From: Perognathus longimembris pacificus
Taxonomy: Eukaryota > Chordata > Mammalia > Rodentia > Heteromyidae
Direction: 5' to 3'
DNA: 64,000 bases
NCBI RefSeq assembly: GCF_023159225.1
Contig: NC_063161.1
Location: forward strand, 70,646,767 to 70,710,766
Shown here: positions 39,126-56,300 of the stretch, one piece after another
Position numbering within the stretch: position 1 is the stretch's first letter
Layout of the letters: each line of letters begins with the position of its first letter
Program-made: the position numbers and the translations under genes
The notes under the pieces: model-generated
The model's input: the letters and a program-made list of their open reading frames with translations, nothing else
Database searches by the model: none
Told to the model about the DNA's origin: nothing

Positions 39126-39248
39126 CTGAGGATTTGATGACTGTACAGTATCTAAAAAGAAAGTCAAGTGAGGGAAGCTGCCTGCTCTCTCCCCCTTGGC
39201 GCACATATGCAGGAATCCGTGGATGAGGTTAGCAGACCAGTGGCGTGG

Positions 39249-44414
<5,166 letters not shown>

Positions 44415-44478
44415 CTATCTGGAGATGGAACAGAAAAAACAGATTTCAGAAAAAACAAACAGCTCAAAACCTCCCTTG

Positions 44479-44640
44479 AGCTGAGCACTGGTGGCTCATG
44501 CCTGTTATCCTAGTGACTCAGGAGGCTGAGATTTGAGAATCTCGGCTCAAAGCCAGGCAGGGCAGTAAAGTCAATGAAACTCTTAACTCCAATCAACGAG
44601 TTCCAGTCCCTGGGACCAACACACAAACACAATCTCACTA
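44479..44640 (+). repeat. Type B SINE, truncated
   Basis: The tail is mostly deleted. In TAF6 5' UTR intron. Confidence 0.6.
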
Positions 44641-44869
44641 AAACTGAATTTCTGACCTCCTCTGGCCACCTGCTGCAGTCTCCCAACCAGCAACTCATTC
44701 TTTATTGGAAACACTAAAACCCACCAGGGAATCCAACTTGATTCCTCCATTTAGGCCCAGATCACCAGACAAGAACTCCAAACACCTCTGGACAAGGTCT
44801 GCCTACTTAAGTTCTCCTACATCTATTCCTTGTAAGCAGTCAAGGCAATCAATGCATGTCAAAATGTAA

Positions 44870-45000
44870 CTCCAGGCCAGGGAGTGATGGCAAAAGCCTA
44901 TAAAATCCCACCTACCTGGGAGGCAGGGGTAAGGAGGACCACAGTGCAGGGCTTGACCAAGCCAAGAGCCCAAGATCCTCTTTTTAAAACAAAATAAAAG
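44870..45000 (+). repeat. B1-like SINE, diverged
   Basis: 'gatggcaaaagcctataaaa' with 'tgggaggcaggggtaagg'. In TAF6 5' UTR intron. Confidence 0.45.
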
Positions 45001-45239
45001 CAAAACAGCTGTGTGGGATGGGAGGCATGGTTCAAGTAGAGTGTTTACTGTTGAGTAAACGAGTGGATTGCAAGGCTTTAAGAGGTGTGTCCTCAATAAA
45101 TGCATCACTTACACGACCATCAAAACTCCAAGCTTGGCGTTTGCCCTGTGGTTAGGAGAGGGGAAGGCTTGGTGTAGTGGGATGCAAGACCAACTGGGAG
45201 GCTGGGGAGACGGGAAGGCAGATGGCTGCAGGAAAGAGG

Positions 45240-45800
45240 GTGTGCCCCCTTGGTTCATCTATGGGGAACACCGCGACTCGGGCCCGTGCTCTTCGCCTGG
45301 TGTGGAACTCACAAGAAACAGCCGTGGCCCCCGTTCCCCGGCGAACTCCTACCAACCCTTCAACACCCAGCGGCGCCTTCCAACAGTGAGAGGGCAGGAA
45401 ACCCGGCCCCGTCGGGGGCTTCTCAGATGAGTGTCGGGAGAAGCTCGGCTGCTCCGCGGCGAGGCCGCACGAGCCACAGCGGTGCCACAGTTTTCCCTCC
45501 GGCGGCGAAGCGGGACGAAGAGCCCCAGGCGGCTCCGAACCAAACCCTCATGTTCCTCAACATCCTTCCACTGCAGACACACGCCGGGGCCCCACGACCG
45601 TCCTCTTCCCAGTCCTCACACGAACCCTCCCGAGGGTCCCCTCGCGGGGATCCCGTCGATCCACCCCGCCAGCCAAACAACCCGGACGGCAAAAGCCCCT
45701 CACCGCTGCCAGAGCGCCGCTCGCCCGGCGCTGGGCGCCATCTTGGCCCCGCCCCCTCACGGGAGCAGGTCCTGGCAGAGGACCGGAGCACGTCACCGTC
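45240..45800 (-). promoter_or_regulatory. TAF6: CpG island, TAF6 promoter / exon 1
   Basis: CpG-dense block upstream of TAF6, ending in GGCGCCATCTTGGCCCCGCC at about 45736-45755, which contains a YY1-type CCATCTTGG motif typical of housekeeping starts. The non-coding first exon of TAF6 is probably here; exact ends not resolved. Long ORFs in it are GC-rich shadows. Confidence 0.55.
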
Positions 45801-45949
45801 TCGGCCCCAAGCCAGAGTTAGTCGCCTAGACTCACAGCCCAGAATTAAACAGACAATTATTTATTACAGCCTCGTGTAAGAAGAAAGCGCTCCTGTTTAA
45901 TTACTTCAATGAAGCCTGCACTACCTAGCAGCCAGGACCTTTCAGAGGC

Positions 45950-46128
45950 GCCAGAAAACCCAGGCGGGCGGGGGAAGCCCAGAGCCACGACGCCCCGCCC
46001 CCTTCCCGGGCTGGCTCTGCGCAGGCGCCAGCCGCGCGCGCCTTCCTTTGGGCGCCGCTGACCGCCTGTGAATTTAAAGGGCCCGCTCCTTCCCGAAGTT
46101 GGTTGGTGTTTGTGGACCGCGACTTGCC
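45950..46128 (+). promoter_or_regulatory. CNPY4: CNPY4 promoter
   Basis: GC-rich 180 bp directly before the CNPY4 ATG. It has an NRF1-like TGCGCAGGCGC at 46018-46028 and CCGCGCGCGCC just after. It faces away from the TAF6 island about 200 bp to the left, so the pair may act as one divergent promoter region. Confidence 0.5.
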
Positions 46129-49100
46129 ATGGGACCTGTGCGGTTGGGGATCTTCCTTTTCATTTTGACAGCGCACGGTGGTGGAGCTGGGGCGCCAAAA
46201 GAGGAGGACGATGACACGGAACGCTTGCCTACCAAATGCGAAGGTATCTAAAACGAAGCCTTGCTCACAGCTCATTTCTCTAGGCTGGGTGGAATGGACT
46301 GTGATGGGAGGCTCGATCTCCTGGAAGTCCGGAGGGAGTTCTGATGGAGCGCGGCGACATCGGAACGGGACCAAAGAGGGGTGCCGAGGACCAGCCCCCG
46401 AAGTGTGGGCTCTCCGTTTCCCACGGGACGTCCCGGGGGAGGCTTGGCCCCGGTGGATTGTGGGCAATGTAGTCCAGGGGCCGTCGGCCCTGGACCACTT
46501 TGCCTGTTCTCTTCAGTGGGTTCCCCTGTGTTACCCACCGGACCCTAGGGAGCCTGCCAGGTGCGGGGTGGGGCGCGTATCTTGTGGACAACCTGTGCCC
46601 GCCACAGCAGGGACGCTCCCAAATTACAAGCTACCTCCTTCCTCGGGGGATCTGAGGATGACTAACCGGGCCCCACTCAAGCTCATAAACATAAAGAGAA
46701 GGCCACCTCACCGCACGAGGCCCTGGAGAGGGTGTGTATTGGACTTTGCAGAAAGCAGCACCTTTCCTGTCTGCGTTAATTGGGGAGCAGGAGACAAATG
46801 CCCTGTGGTTCCTAACTTGGTTGCTCCGTTGTGACTTTCTTAGGGGGCTTTTTTTCCCCCCAGTAAAATTATTAAATACCAACGTGTACGATTCCAAATC
46901 ATTTTTTGGAGATGAAAAAAATCTCTCGGTTTTTCCTGAACTGAGTTGGAACTGCAATCCTCAGATCTCTGTCTCCTGAGAAACTTGGGTTGCAGGCACT
47001 TTGTCACTTCTGAATGGGCCATTTCTTTTCTTAGGAGCTACTATATGCCGGGTTACATAGTATGTTATTGGGCAGTGGGTTAGACACTAATGGAAACCAA
47101 AGTGTAGTAGGGAGTGACACTTATTTTTTACTTTTTGTGCTAGTACTGTGGGGCTTGAACTCGGGGCCTCAGGCCTTGTTTGGCTTATTTTGTTCAAAGC
47201 TAGTGCAATACCACTTGAACCACACCTTTCCTTCCGGCTTTTTTGCTGATCAGTGGGAGGTGAGGGTTTCTGAGATTTGTCTACCAGCACTGACTTCATT
47301 TTACTGTCCCCAACAGTCACTTTTGAATGAGGAAATGGAACTGTGGCTATAGTATATTGGTATAGTGCTAGCCTTCAGCAAAAATGCTAAAGGACAGTGC
47401 CCAGGCCCTGAGTTCAAGCCCCAGTTCACACACAGACACAGACACACACATACACATGGACCTTCCTTTGAATGTTGCTTTTCCTAGTATTATGATTAAG
47501 TCTCTTCATCTTCTTTTTTTAGTGTTTATTATGTGCCAGACACTAGAGAATTTACATATATTAAGTCCACATCATGTCACTGTAAAAGAATTACTATAGA
47601 GGTGAAGAAACTGACACACAGCACAATTATTATACAGCTACTGAGAGGCTGAGTCAGGATTCCAACCCAGTCCATCTGGCTTCAGTGTGCACTGACCGAC
47701 ATGCTCTGCTGCCTTGTGGTCAGCTGCAGGATGAACTGGTGATGTGTTCACTTGTACTTCTCATCCCCTTCAACATTTCTTCTATTAGTGTGTAAGCTGC
47801 TGAGCAGGGAGCTGCAGGAGGAGCTGAGTCACACAGGCCGATCTCGAGAGGTGCTAGAGCTGGGGCAGGTACTAGACACAGGCAAGAGGAAGAAACATGT
47901 GCCTTACAGCATTTCGTAAGTCCTCTTTGGTGCTCATCTGCCTTCTAACCCTCCATGAGTTCTGCGAGTTCCTAAAGCAATAGTTTCTCCTCTTCTTACA
48001 GAGAGACAAGGCTAGAAGAGGCCTTGGAGAATTTATGTAAGCGGATCCTGGATTATAGTGTTCATGCTGAACGCAAGGGATCACTGAGATATGCCAAGGT
48101 CAGACCCTTCCCCAAGGAATAACTATTTCTCTGAAGCAAAGATCTATATCCCCTGACATCCTTGGGGGGAATATCTGCCTGTGTCCCCCAACTTGTGGTA
48201 TGTCTCCTTATTACAATCAGGCTCCTTCTCACTCTCAAGGAACTCACTCCTGAGGCTCCAGTAGTTGACAAAACTGACATGAATGGAAGGGGAAGGAAGA
48301 GGTGGGATGAAGGGCTGGGCTGATCCTGAATTCTCCATCCCTCAGGGTCAGAGTCAGACCATGGAAACCCTGAAAGGCCTAGTGCAAAAGGGTGTGAAGG
48401 TGGATCTGGGGATCCCTTTGGAGCTGTGGGACGAGCCTAGCGTGGAAGTCACATTCCTCAAGAAGCAGGTAAGGTGATCCCACACTGTCCTAGGAAGGTG
48501 AGAAGGAGATTTGACTAGGGATGAAGAGCAGGGAGAATGGGCAGAATAAGGGCTGTGACAATGATTAAAGTACATCCAAGTAGCCAGGCACCAGTGGCTC
48601 AGCTCACGCCTGTAATCCTAGCTACTCAGGAGGCTGAGATTTAAGTATTGCAGTTTGAAGCTAGCACAGGAAGAACAATACCTGTGAGACTCCTATCTCC
48701 AGTTAACCATTCAAAAACAAGAATGGTACTGTGGCTCAAGTGGTAGAGCACTAGCTGTGAGCACAGAGAGGCTCAGAGATAATGCCTAGACCAAGCTGAA
48801 GCCCCACACTGACCAAAAAAAAAAAAAAAATACACCCAAGTATGTAAAGAATTAATAATGCTAGGCACCAGTGTCTCATGCCTGTAAACTTACTCAGGAA
48901 GCTGGTATCTGAGGATGGCAGTTCTAGGCCAGCCCAGGCAGTAATGTGGAACTCTTATCTCCATTAACCAGCAAAACGCTGTAAGTGGCTGCAGTAGCAG
49001 AGTGCTATCCTTGAGCAAAAAAGCTTAGGAACAGTGCTCTGAATTTAAGCCCCGGTATCAGCCAAAAAGAAGTAACACTGGAGACTGATAATCTCCTAGA

Positions 49101-49773
49101 TTCTGGACCACATGCTTCCCAGATGCTGCCTCATTTTACCCTACACAACTGCCTCCCATGGGAGGGTATGACTACTGTTTCCCATTTTACAGATGGGGAG
49201 CTCAGACTCAGTTTAATAACCTACTTAGCAGAGCAGGTGCTGGTAAAAGTTAGTTGAATGAAGATCCCACATCTAGAAAGCCAAGCTTAACCTCCTGGCC
49301 ACCTGCTTCTCCAAGATCAGTCAGAGTTGGGATATAGGGAGTGAAGATCAGAGAGGAGGGTCTCCAAAGCCCAACAGAGCAAAAGGTTTTTTCTGCCTTT
49401 CCACTTGACCAGTGTGAAATGATGCTGGAAGAATTTGAAGATGTCGTGGAAGACTGGTACTTCCACCATCAAGAGCAGCCCTTACAGCATTTTCTCTGTG
49501 AAGGTCATGTGCTCCTGGCTGCTGAAACTGGTCAGTGTGAAGTTTGGGCTTCTCTCTTGCCAGGCCAGTCTCTCCTTTATTTCCCAAAGCCGTTATTCAA
49601 ACTGTCTTCTTTTGTCCCACCAAGCATGTCTACAGGAAACATGGACTGGAAGAGAGAAAACCACAGATGGACAAGAAAATGCAGAAGAGGAAGAGGACCT
49701 GGAGGAGGAGGACAAGGAAGAAGAAATGACTAAGACATCAGGCCATCCCAAGCATGACCCAGAGGATCTCTGA
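46129..49773 (+). CDS. CNPY4: Protein canopy homolog 4
   Basis: Six coding exons: 46129-46243, 47789-47915, 48002-48098, 48346-48468, 49413-49530 and 49625-49773. They join in frame to 242 aa (human about 248). Residues 1-21 ([20 protein letters not shown]) look like a secretion signal. The canopy/saposin-like domain follows, with the first Cys pair in LPTKCEVCKLLS. The tail is acidic ([14 protein letters not shown]) and ends HDPEDL. Known role: ER-lumen protein that affects Toll-like receptor surface levels and related folding. The last intron uses the AAG acceptor CCACCAAG|CAT. No canonical poly(A) signal was found soon after the stop. Confidence 0.95.
47130..47275 (-). repeat. Type B SINE fragment, CNPY4 intron 1
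   Basis: Tail part; followed by a + tail unit with a (CA)n end at 47335-47455. Confidence 0.55.
48578..49062 (+). repeat. Two type B SINEs in tandem, CNPY4 intron
   Basis: Copies at 48578-48830 and 48859-49062, same orientation. Confidence 0.7.
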
Positions 49774-50149
49774 CCCTTGCCTTTTAGCCCCCGGGGGAGG
49801 GTTCATGGAGAGCACTCTCAAGCCTGACCTCTCAGGGTCCCACAGCTCTAAGGGTGTGCCTCATCTCAGGCAGGTGGGTTCAGGATAGTATGGATGTGGG
49901 AAGGTGGGAGCACCAGGTGATCCACAGCTTGCCTTCATAGATTAGCCCTCACCCTGGCGTCCTGCCCCTTCAATTGGCAGGCGTGTGTGATGTGACAGCC
50001 TTGGAGCAGTGCATAACACAGTGCATAGCAGTAAGTAACACAGCTCCTCACCCCTGTCCAGAGGTCAGCGCGGCGCGGGCTGGCAAGGTCCCTTAGACCC
50101 TGGGAAGAGAGAGGTCAGAACACTAGGCCAGAACACTACCGCCTAGATA

Positions 50150-50729
50150 CACACCGCCTGCGTCCGGGCCTCATAACCAGCCGGACGGCCCGGCACTGCT
50201 GGCGGGTCGGTGGGGCGCATGCGCGGTCGGCTTCATATTCACCAAGTGCCATGTTTCCTAGAGCGCTATTAAATTTTAAGAAAAGAATCGGCCGGGCCGT
50301 GCGCATATAACTGGAAGATGGGGCGGCTGGCCTCCTTCCCGTCAGGCAGCTAAGCGTGTCCTGTTACCCGGCCGCCCCTCCGGGCTGCCGCGGGGCGCTC
50401 GGGGGCGGGAACGCGCCACCGGAAGTGGGTTCTTCCGATGTGGCGCTGTGCTGGCCGCCATATTGGGCTTACGGGAGCTCGCAGAGGACAAAAGTCCTAC
50501 GATCTCACCGAGGCGCTACGACTCAGTTGGAGGTAAACGGCAGCCAGAGCTGGAGGAAAGGAAAAGAACCTTCTCGGGAGAAGGGCGGGGCCGCGTGGAG
50601 GGGCGATACCATCCCGGGCAGGGGGGGAGGGTGTTTTGGGCAATGCCACTTTAAGAGCGGGAGGGGTGGCACAGCGCTGAGACTCGGAGGGCCCGCGCGG
50701 TTCCCCGCAGCCCCGCTTTTTCTCCCCAG
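50150..50729 (+). promoter_or_regulatory. MBLAC1: MBLAC1 promoter, 5' UTR exon and intron
   Basis: CpG island with an NRF1 core GCGCATGCGC at 50215-50224, an ETS site CCGGAAGT at 50419-50426 and a YY1-type CCGCCATATTGG at about 50456-50467. A donor TTGGAG|GTAAAC at 50533 and an acceptor TCCCCAG ending at 50729 define a 5' UTR intron. The ATG is three bases into the second exon. Confidence 0.65.
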
Positions 50730-50731
50730 CC

Positions 50732-51526
50732 ATGAGCAGCGTGGTGAGGACGGAGCCGCTGCGCGGGGCCGAGCCCCCTTGGCTGGTGCTCGGCGACCCC
50801 TACTCCGTGGTGGTTCTCCTGCAGGGCTACACCGAGCCCGAGGGGCCGGGCCCCGCGGTGCGCGCCGACGGCTCCGTGACGCTGGTGCTGCCGCGGTCCT
50901 GGGCTCCGGCCTCCGGCCGCCGGGCGGCGCTGTCGACAGCCGACTGCGCGGAGGCCGCCCTGGAGGAGGCGGCGCGGGGCCCCGTGCTGGTGGACACCGG
51001 GGGCCCCTGGGCTCGGGAGGCGCTGCTGGGCGCCCTGGCGGGCCAGGGCGTGGCCCCGGCGGACGTGGCTCTGGTGGTGGGGACGCATGGACACTCGGAT
51101 CACATCGGGAACCTGGGACTGTTTCCGGGGGCGGCTCTGCTGGTCTCGCACGACTTCTGCCTCCCTGGGGGCCGCTACCTGCCCCACGGCCTGCGCGAGG
51201 AGCGGCCGCTGCGCCTGGGACCCGGCCTCGAGGTGTGGGCCACGCCGGGCCACGCGGGCCGGCGCGACGTGAGCGTGGCGGTGGCGGGCACCGAGCGGGG
51301 CACCGTGGTGCTGGCGGGGGACGTGTTCGAGCGCGAGGGGGACGAGGACGCGTGGCGGGCGCTGAGCGAGGACCCCGTGGCCCAGGAGCGCAGCCGAAGG
51401 CGGGTCCTGAGCACCGCGGACGTGGTGGTGCCCGGCCATGGGGCCCCCTTCAAGGTGGTCAGGGAGGCCTCGTGGGCCGCGGACGCCGAGAGTTGCGGGG
51501 ACGGCCGGCCAGAGCCAAGGACTTGA
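50732..51526 (+). CDS. MBLAC1: Metallo-beta-lactamase domain protein 1 (MBLAC1)
   Basis: Single coding exon, 264 aa (human about 266). It has the MBL-fold metal ligands: THGHSDH (His119, His121, Asp123, His124), His174 in ATPGHAG, Asp197 in AGDVF and His236 in PGHGAPF. This is a two-metal hydrolase site. Known role: nuclease needed for 3' processing of replication-dependent histone pre-mRNA; also linked to SWIP-10 in worms. Codon use is extremely GC-rich, which opens long shadow ORFs in other frames, including one of 511 codons. It is a host gene, not an antibiotic-resistance gene. Confidence 0.96.
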   Translation: MSSVVRTEPLRGAEPPWLVLGDPYSVVVLLQGYTEPEGPGPAVRADGSVTLVLPRSWAPASGRRAALSTADCAEAALEEAARGPVLVDTGGPWAREALLGALAGQGVAPADVALVVGTHGHSDHIGNLGLFPGAALLVSHDFCLPGGRYLPHGLREERPLRLGPGLEVWATPGHAGRRDVSVAVAGTERGTVVLAGDVFEREGDEDAWRALSEDPVAQERSRRRVLSTADVVVPGHGAPFKVVREASWAADAESCGDGRPEPRT

Positions 51527-52009
51527 GCCCGCTGCGGTGCGCCCCAAGAGAGACTGCCCACCCCGAGGACGAACCGGCAGGCCATGGCCGGCGGAGTCAG
51601 AGCAAGAAGCTTGGTCCTTCTGGTCTTCCTGGGGACGTCTCCAAAAGGGACAGAGGTGCGGTGGCCACCAATGTCACCCAGCCTATCTCTGCAACCAAAT
51701 CAGGGACCAAGGACTGGCCCACCTCCACGGGCGTCCTCTGTGCGCCTCAGGAAAAGCACAGGACGCTCCTACTGGGATCGTGCTGTTCGGATGTAAATGT
51801 ACACAGTGATCACCGTACACTTACAGGACTCCACAGCAGCGATCAGGGAACACGGGCCAGTTGCCGCTTTCCCCAAGGCATCGGTTGCTGAGTAGACTCA
51901 TTCACCTGGCCTGGGTGCTGTTTCCTTAGCTTTTTTTTTTTTGGGGGGGGGGGGGAGGAGGGGTGTCAGTTGTCGGGCTTGAACTCAGGCCCTGGGTCCT
52001 TTAGCATTT

Positions 52010-52610
52010 TGTTTGTTTGGCCAGTCCTGGGCCTTGAACTCAGGGCCTGAGCACTGTCCCTGGCTTCCTTTTGCTCAAGGCTAGTACTCTGCCACTTGAG
52101 CCACAGCGCCACTTCTGGCACTTTTCTGTATATGTGGTGCTGGGGAATTGAACCCAGGGCCTCATGTATATGAGGCAAGCTCTCTTGCCACTAGGCCATA
52201 TCCCCAGCCCCTCCTTTAGCATTTTGGCTCAGGGCTAGTGCTCGACTTGAACCACAAAGCCCCACTTCCGGCTTTTTTTTTTGGTGGTTAATTGGCAGTA
52301 AGAGTCTCATGTACTTTTCTGCCTCAATCCTCAGATCTCAGCTTTTTTTTTTTTTTTTGGCCAGCCCTGGGCCTTGAATTCAGGGCCTGAACACTGTCAA
52401 GGCTAGCCCTCTGCCACTTGAGCCACAGCGCCACTTCTGGCCATTTTCTATATGTATGGTGCTGGGGAATCGAACCCAGGGCTTCATGTATACGAGGCAA
52501 GCACTCTTGCCACTAGGCCATATTCCCAGCCCATATTCCCAGCCCAGATCTTAGCTTCTTGAGTAGCTACGGTTACAGGTGCCAGCCGCCGATGCTGTGG
52601 GTATTTAACC
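52010..52610 (-). repeat. SINE nest: two type A copies with type B parts
   Basis: Type A at about 52016-52212 and 52345-52550. The second splits a type B element (52220-52344 and 52551-52610). 'atattcccagccc' is duplicated at its edge. Confidence 0.7.
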
Positions 52611-53119
52611 TGCAACATCCCAAGCTCTGTTACAGATCATGAGATTCAATAGTGAGCCAGATCAACTCCCTGTTCCACGTGGAAATTCTCTTCTGTTGAG
52701 ATTAATAAGATGAGCAACAATAATAGGTGCAACCAAATAATTACAGGCTGTGCTTAGTGATAGAATAATGATAACAGTAGTAAACAGGGCTACTGACTCA
52801 TAATCCAGGCTGGGATCTGGAGGGTTACAATTGGTAGGCCACTGGGTCAGAAAAGTCCTTGAGTCTGTTTCCAATTAACTAGCCTAATGCTGTGCTGGAG
52901 ACATGGCTTAAGTAGTAGTGCACCCGCTGTGAGCAAGCTGAGCGGAGGAAGTGATGAGTTCAAAAGTAAAATAAAGGATCCACATCAGAGGTGAGAGAAG
53001 GGGCTGTTTAATTTTGCATATTCAGAAGAGCCTCAGTGAGACGATGTTTAATCAGAGAAGAGGAGAAAAAGCTATGTGAGGATCTGGGAGGACATTGTAG
53101 GCATGAGAACAGCAATTAG

Positions 53120-53770
53120 AATCCTGGGGGGGGGGGGGTGGGGGGGGTGCTGGGAATATGGCCTAGTGGCAAGAGTGCTTGCCTCCTATGCATGAAGCCC
53201 TGTAAAGCTCCTATGCATGAATCCCCAATGGCCAGAGGTGGCACTGTTGCTCAAGTGGCAGAGTGCTATCCTTGAGAAAAATAAAATAAAAATAGAATCC
53301 TGTGGAGGGCATATAGCTTGACTCCCTTGACCATTAAGAAACAAATGGGGGGCTGGGGATATGGCCTAGTGGCAAGAGTGCTTGCCTCATATACATGAGG
53401 CCCTGGGTTCAATTCCCCAGCACCACATATACAGAAAACGGCCTGGTGGCGCTGTAGCTCAAGTGGCAGAGTGCTAGCCTTGAGCAAGAAGAGGCCAGGG
53501 ACAGTGCTCAGGCCCTGAGTCCAAGCCCCAGGACTGGCCAAAAAAAAAGAAACAAATGGGGGTTGGGGGGATGTGGCTTAGTGGTAGAGTGCTTGCCTAG
53601 CATGCATGATGCCCTGGGATCCATTCCTCAATACCACACAAACAGAAAAAGCCGGAAGTGGCACTGTGGATCAAGTAGTAAGGTGCTATCCCTAAGCTTC
53701 TTTTGCTCAGGGACAGTGCCCAAGCCCTGAGTTCAAGCCCTAGGACTGGCAAACAAAGAAAAAAAAATCA
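53120..53770 (+). repeat. Run of three type A SINEs
   Basis: Copies at about 53148-53290 (shortened), 53350-53550 (near-intact) and 53566-53765. The last two are flanked by 'aaacaaatgggg', which looks like a target duplication of the middle copy. Confidence 0.7.
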
Positions 53771-54075
53771 CGAAAGAAAGAAAGAAATAGGGGCTGTGGC
53801 TCACACTTGGAATCTTAGTAGGAGGATGGAAGTTTGAGGCTAGCCTGGGCAGAGACAGTTTGTGAGTCCTCCACCTGACTTCTCAACAAAGATTTGGTAC
53901 TCAGCACAGTCCTGATATTAAGCCTAACCCGTGGATCAGATCCAGGTGCACCTGGACTGGTAGCAAGATGCTATCTCAAGCATAACCAAAATAATAATAA
54001 TGTCCTGCTCAGCAATGAGAATACCTGCTTAATGAGCACAAGGAACCCAGCACTCACTTGTTTTCAAGTTGTTCT

Positions 54076-54081
54076 AGTTCT
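54076..54081. repeat. Target-site duplication AGTTCT, left copy
   Basis: Matches 54475-54480 exactly and abuts the solo LTR. Confidence 0.75.
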
Positions 54082-54474
54082 TGCTGGAACCCGCCGGCAG
54101 AGATCAGGAGTCCTGGATGAGGGGGTGAGGATAAAGAAAAATACTCAAGACAAAAGATGGGGTCTGGGGTCGGGAGGTCTACAGTTCAAGACTGCAGCCC
54201 CGTTTATTGTTGGGTCTCAGCTATATACAGCTCTTGCAAAAGGCCTGCTTGGGGTTACATTTGTACAAGTAAACAAGAAGTCTTATCAGGAAGTTCTGAA
54301 GTCAAAACAGGAGGTAGCAAAAACAGGAATAAAGTTGAACTACTAACATAAACTAGATTCTTGGAAATACAGCCAAACATCTCCGGGTATGTGTTGTTTT
54401 TCACTCGAGCTATTTTCTTCTAATCTCCTTGAGTCGACAGCACAGCCAAAAGGTCAAGCCGACCGCTCCCTACA
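54082..54474 (-). mobile_element. Solo LTR, ERV2/ERVK-type
   Basis: The 393-bp unit begins TGTAGGGAGCGG and ends CCAGCA on minus (TG...CA). It is flanked by a perfect 6-bp target duplication AGTTCT (54076-54081 and 54475-54480). AATAAACGGGGC near 54200 on minus is the poly(A) signal at the R region. A 6-bp duplication is typical of betaretrovirus-like ERVs. The internal proviral part is gone, presumably by LTR-LTR recombination. Confidence 0.8.
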
Positions 54475-54636
54475 AGTTCTGAGTGAAGAAGTTATCAGAA
54501 TGGACAGGAACCAGGTTGGCTAAACTAGTAAGAAAGTTAATTGCTGGGCAGTTGCTGCTCCAATCTGGAGACCTACAGTATTCCCAGTCCCAGCTTCCTA
54601 GAGTTTTTGTCTGGCTGTCTGTGGAAAACTTGTTTT

Positions 54637-54739
54637 TTCCCTTCCCTTTCCTTTCCTTTCCTTTCCTTCCCTTCCCTTCCCTTCCCTTCCCTTCCCTTCC
54701 CTTCCCTTCCCTTCCCTTCCCTTCCCTTCCCTTCCCTTC

Positions 54740-54786
<47 letters not shown>

Positions 54787-54790
54787 CGCA
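54637..54790. repeat. Compound microsatellite (CCTTT)n(CCCTT)n(GT)n
   Basis: About 100 bp of pure pyrimidine on + runs straight into about 17 GT units and then a GCGCGTGTGCGCACGCG tract. ORFs across it are repeat artefacts. Confidence 0.95.
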
Positions 54791-54799
54791 CGCGTGAAT

Positions 54800-54985
54800 T
54801 TAGGACCTCTGATTAGCTTTTTCACTCATGGCTGGTGGCTCTTGAGAGCCACACCACCACTTCCAGCATTGGAGATGAGTCTCATGAACTTTCTTGCCTG
54901 GACTAGCTTTGAACTCTGATCCTCAAATCTCAGCCTTCTGCATAGCTCAGATTTACAGGTAGAGTCCATCAGCACCTGGCTAAAT
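54800..54985 (-). repeat. Type B SINE fragment
   Basis: Abuts the compound microsatellite. Confidence 0.6.
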
Positions 54986-55069
54986 GAGCATTCTTTTTTG
55001 AGGGGCGGGGAGGATTGGTACTATTCACATGAGTCCTAATTTCCATCAATAGGTGAGCATTCTTTATTT

Positions 55070-55640
55070 TATTTTTTTACTTTTTGTCAGTCATGAGGCT
55101 TGAACACTCCTTGAGCTCCTCAGCTCAAGGCTAGCACTCTACCACTTGAGCCACAGCACCACTTCCAGTTTTCTGGTGGTTAGTTGGAGAAAAGAGTCAC
55201 ACAGACTTTCCTGTCAGGGCTGGCTTTGAACCCTGATCCTCAGATCTCAGCCTCCTGAGTAGCTAGGATTACAGGTGTCAGCCACCAGAGCCCAGCTAGG
55301 TGAGCATTCTTAAGCCGCAACTTTAGTCCCCACTACCTTGCTACCTTTACCCAAATTTAGCCTCAAATTCCCAATCCTCCATCCTCTACCTGTTAAGTGC
55401 TGGGATTACAGGCCTGTACCACAATGCCTGGCTAGTTTGTTTGTTGCATTAAAAAAATATTCTTTTCTTTCTTTTGTTATGATACTGGGGTTTGAACACT
55501 GAGTCTTGAGCTTGTTAGGCAGGTGCCATACCACTTGAGCCATGCCTCCAGCTTCTTTTTGAGACAGGGTCTCACTATATAATCCATGGTTGGCCTTGAA
55601 CCCATCATCTTCTGGCCTCTGCTTCTCAAGTGCTACACCT
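55070..55640 (-). repeat. Type B SINE and B1-like fragments
   Basis: Type B at 55075-55302. A B1-type element is in two parts, about 55330-55435 and 55555-55635, interrupted by a tRNA-like unit. Confidence 0.6.
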
Positions 55641-55937
55641 GACTTACATTTTCTGTATGACACATCATTGTCTAAATGTCTGTGTAACTTCTATGTTTTT
55701 ATGGTTTTAACTCTTCTTGTACAGAAGTGTCAGAGAGCAGAGTTTTGCTCACTGCTCTATCCTCAGTGCCCAAGCAGAGCCACATATGTAACTCGTGCAT
55801 TTACTGAATAGACTGCGTGCCAAGGGAGCTTGTGGCATATGGGGAATTTGATTCTGGGGAAGAGGTGAGGACATAGTTCTGTGCTTTGGAAAGAGATAAG
55901 CACAGCTTGGTGTAAGACCATCAAGACCCCCATGCCA

Positions 55938-56257
55938 GGCTAGGTGCTGGTAGTGCACATTTGTAATCCTAGCTAATCAGGAGATCAAGATTCAAAGCCA
56001 GCCTGGGCAGGAAAGTCTATAAAACTCTCATCTCCAATTAACCAGAAAAAAGCCAGAGTAGAAGTAGTGGTTAGAGGCTTGGCTCAGATGGTAGAACACC
56101 AGCCAATGAGCAAAATCAGGTATTGAGTACATGCCTCAGTCTTGCAACCACAAAAAAGCCAGAAGTGGAGGTGTGGCTCAAGTGTTAGAGTCCCAGCCTT
56201 GAGCAATAAAAAGCCAAGTGAGAGCATGAAAGCCTAGGTACTGGGTCCTCAGATCCT

Positions 56258-56298
<41 letters not shown>

Positions 56299-56300
56299 CT
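55938..56300 (+). repeat. Type B SINE, extra tail unit and (CA)n
   Basis: The tail unit is repeated (56160-56262) and runs into a CA tract 56263-56292. Confidence 0.65.

Noticed and set aside
45250..45879. 209-codon ORF in the TAF6 CpG island
   Set aside because: Low-complexity Pro/Ser/Arg content from GC-rich promoter DNA; two more frames are open across it.
50356..51891. 511-codon ORF spanning MBLAC1
   Set aside because: It is a GC-driven shadow in another frame: Gly/Ala/Arg-rich, no domain. The MBL-fold frame carries all metal ligands and the known start.
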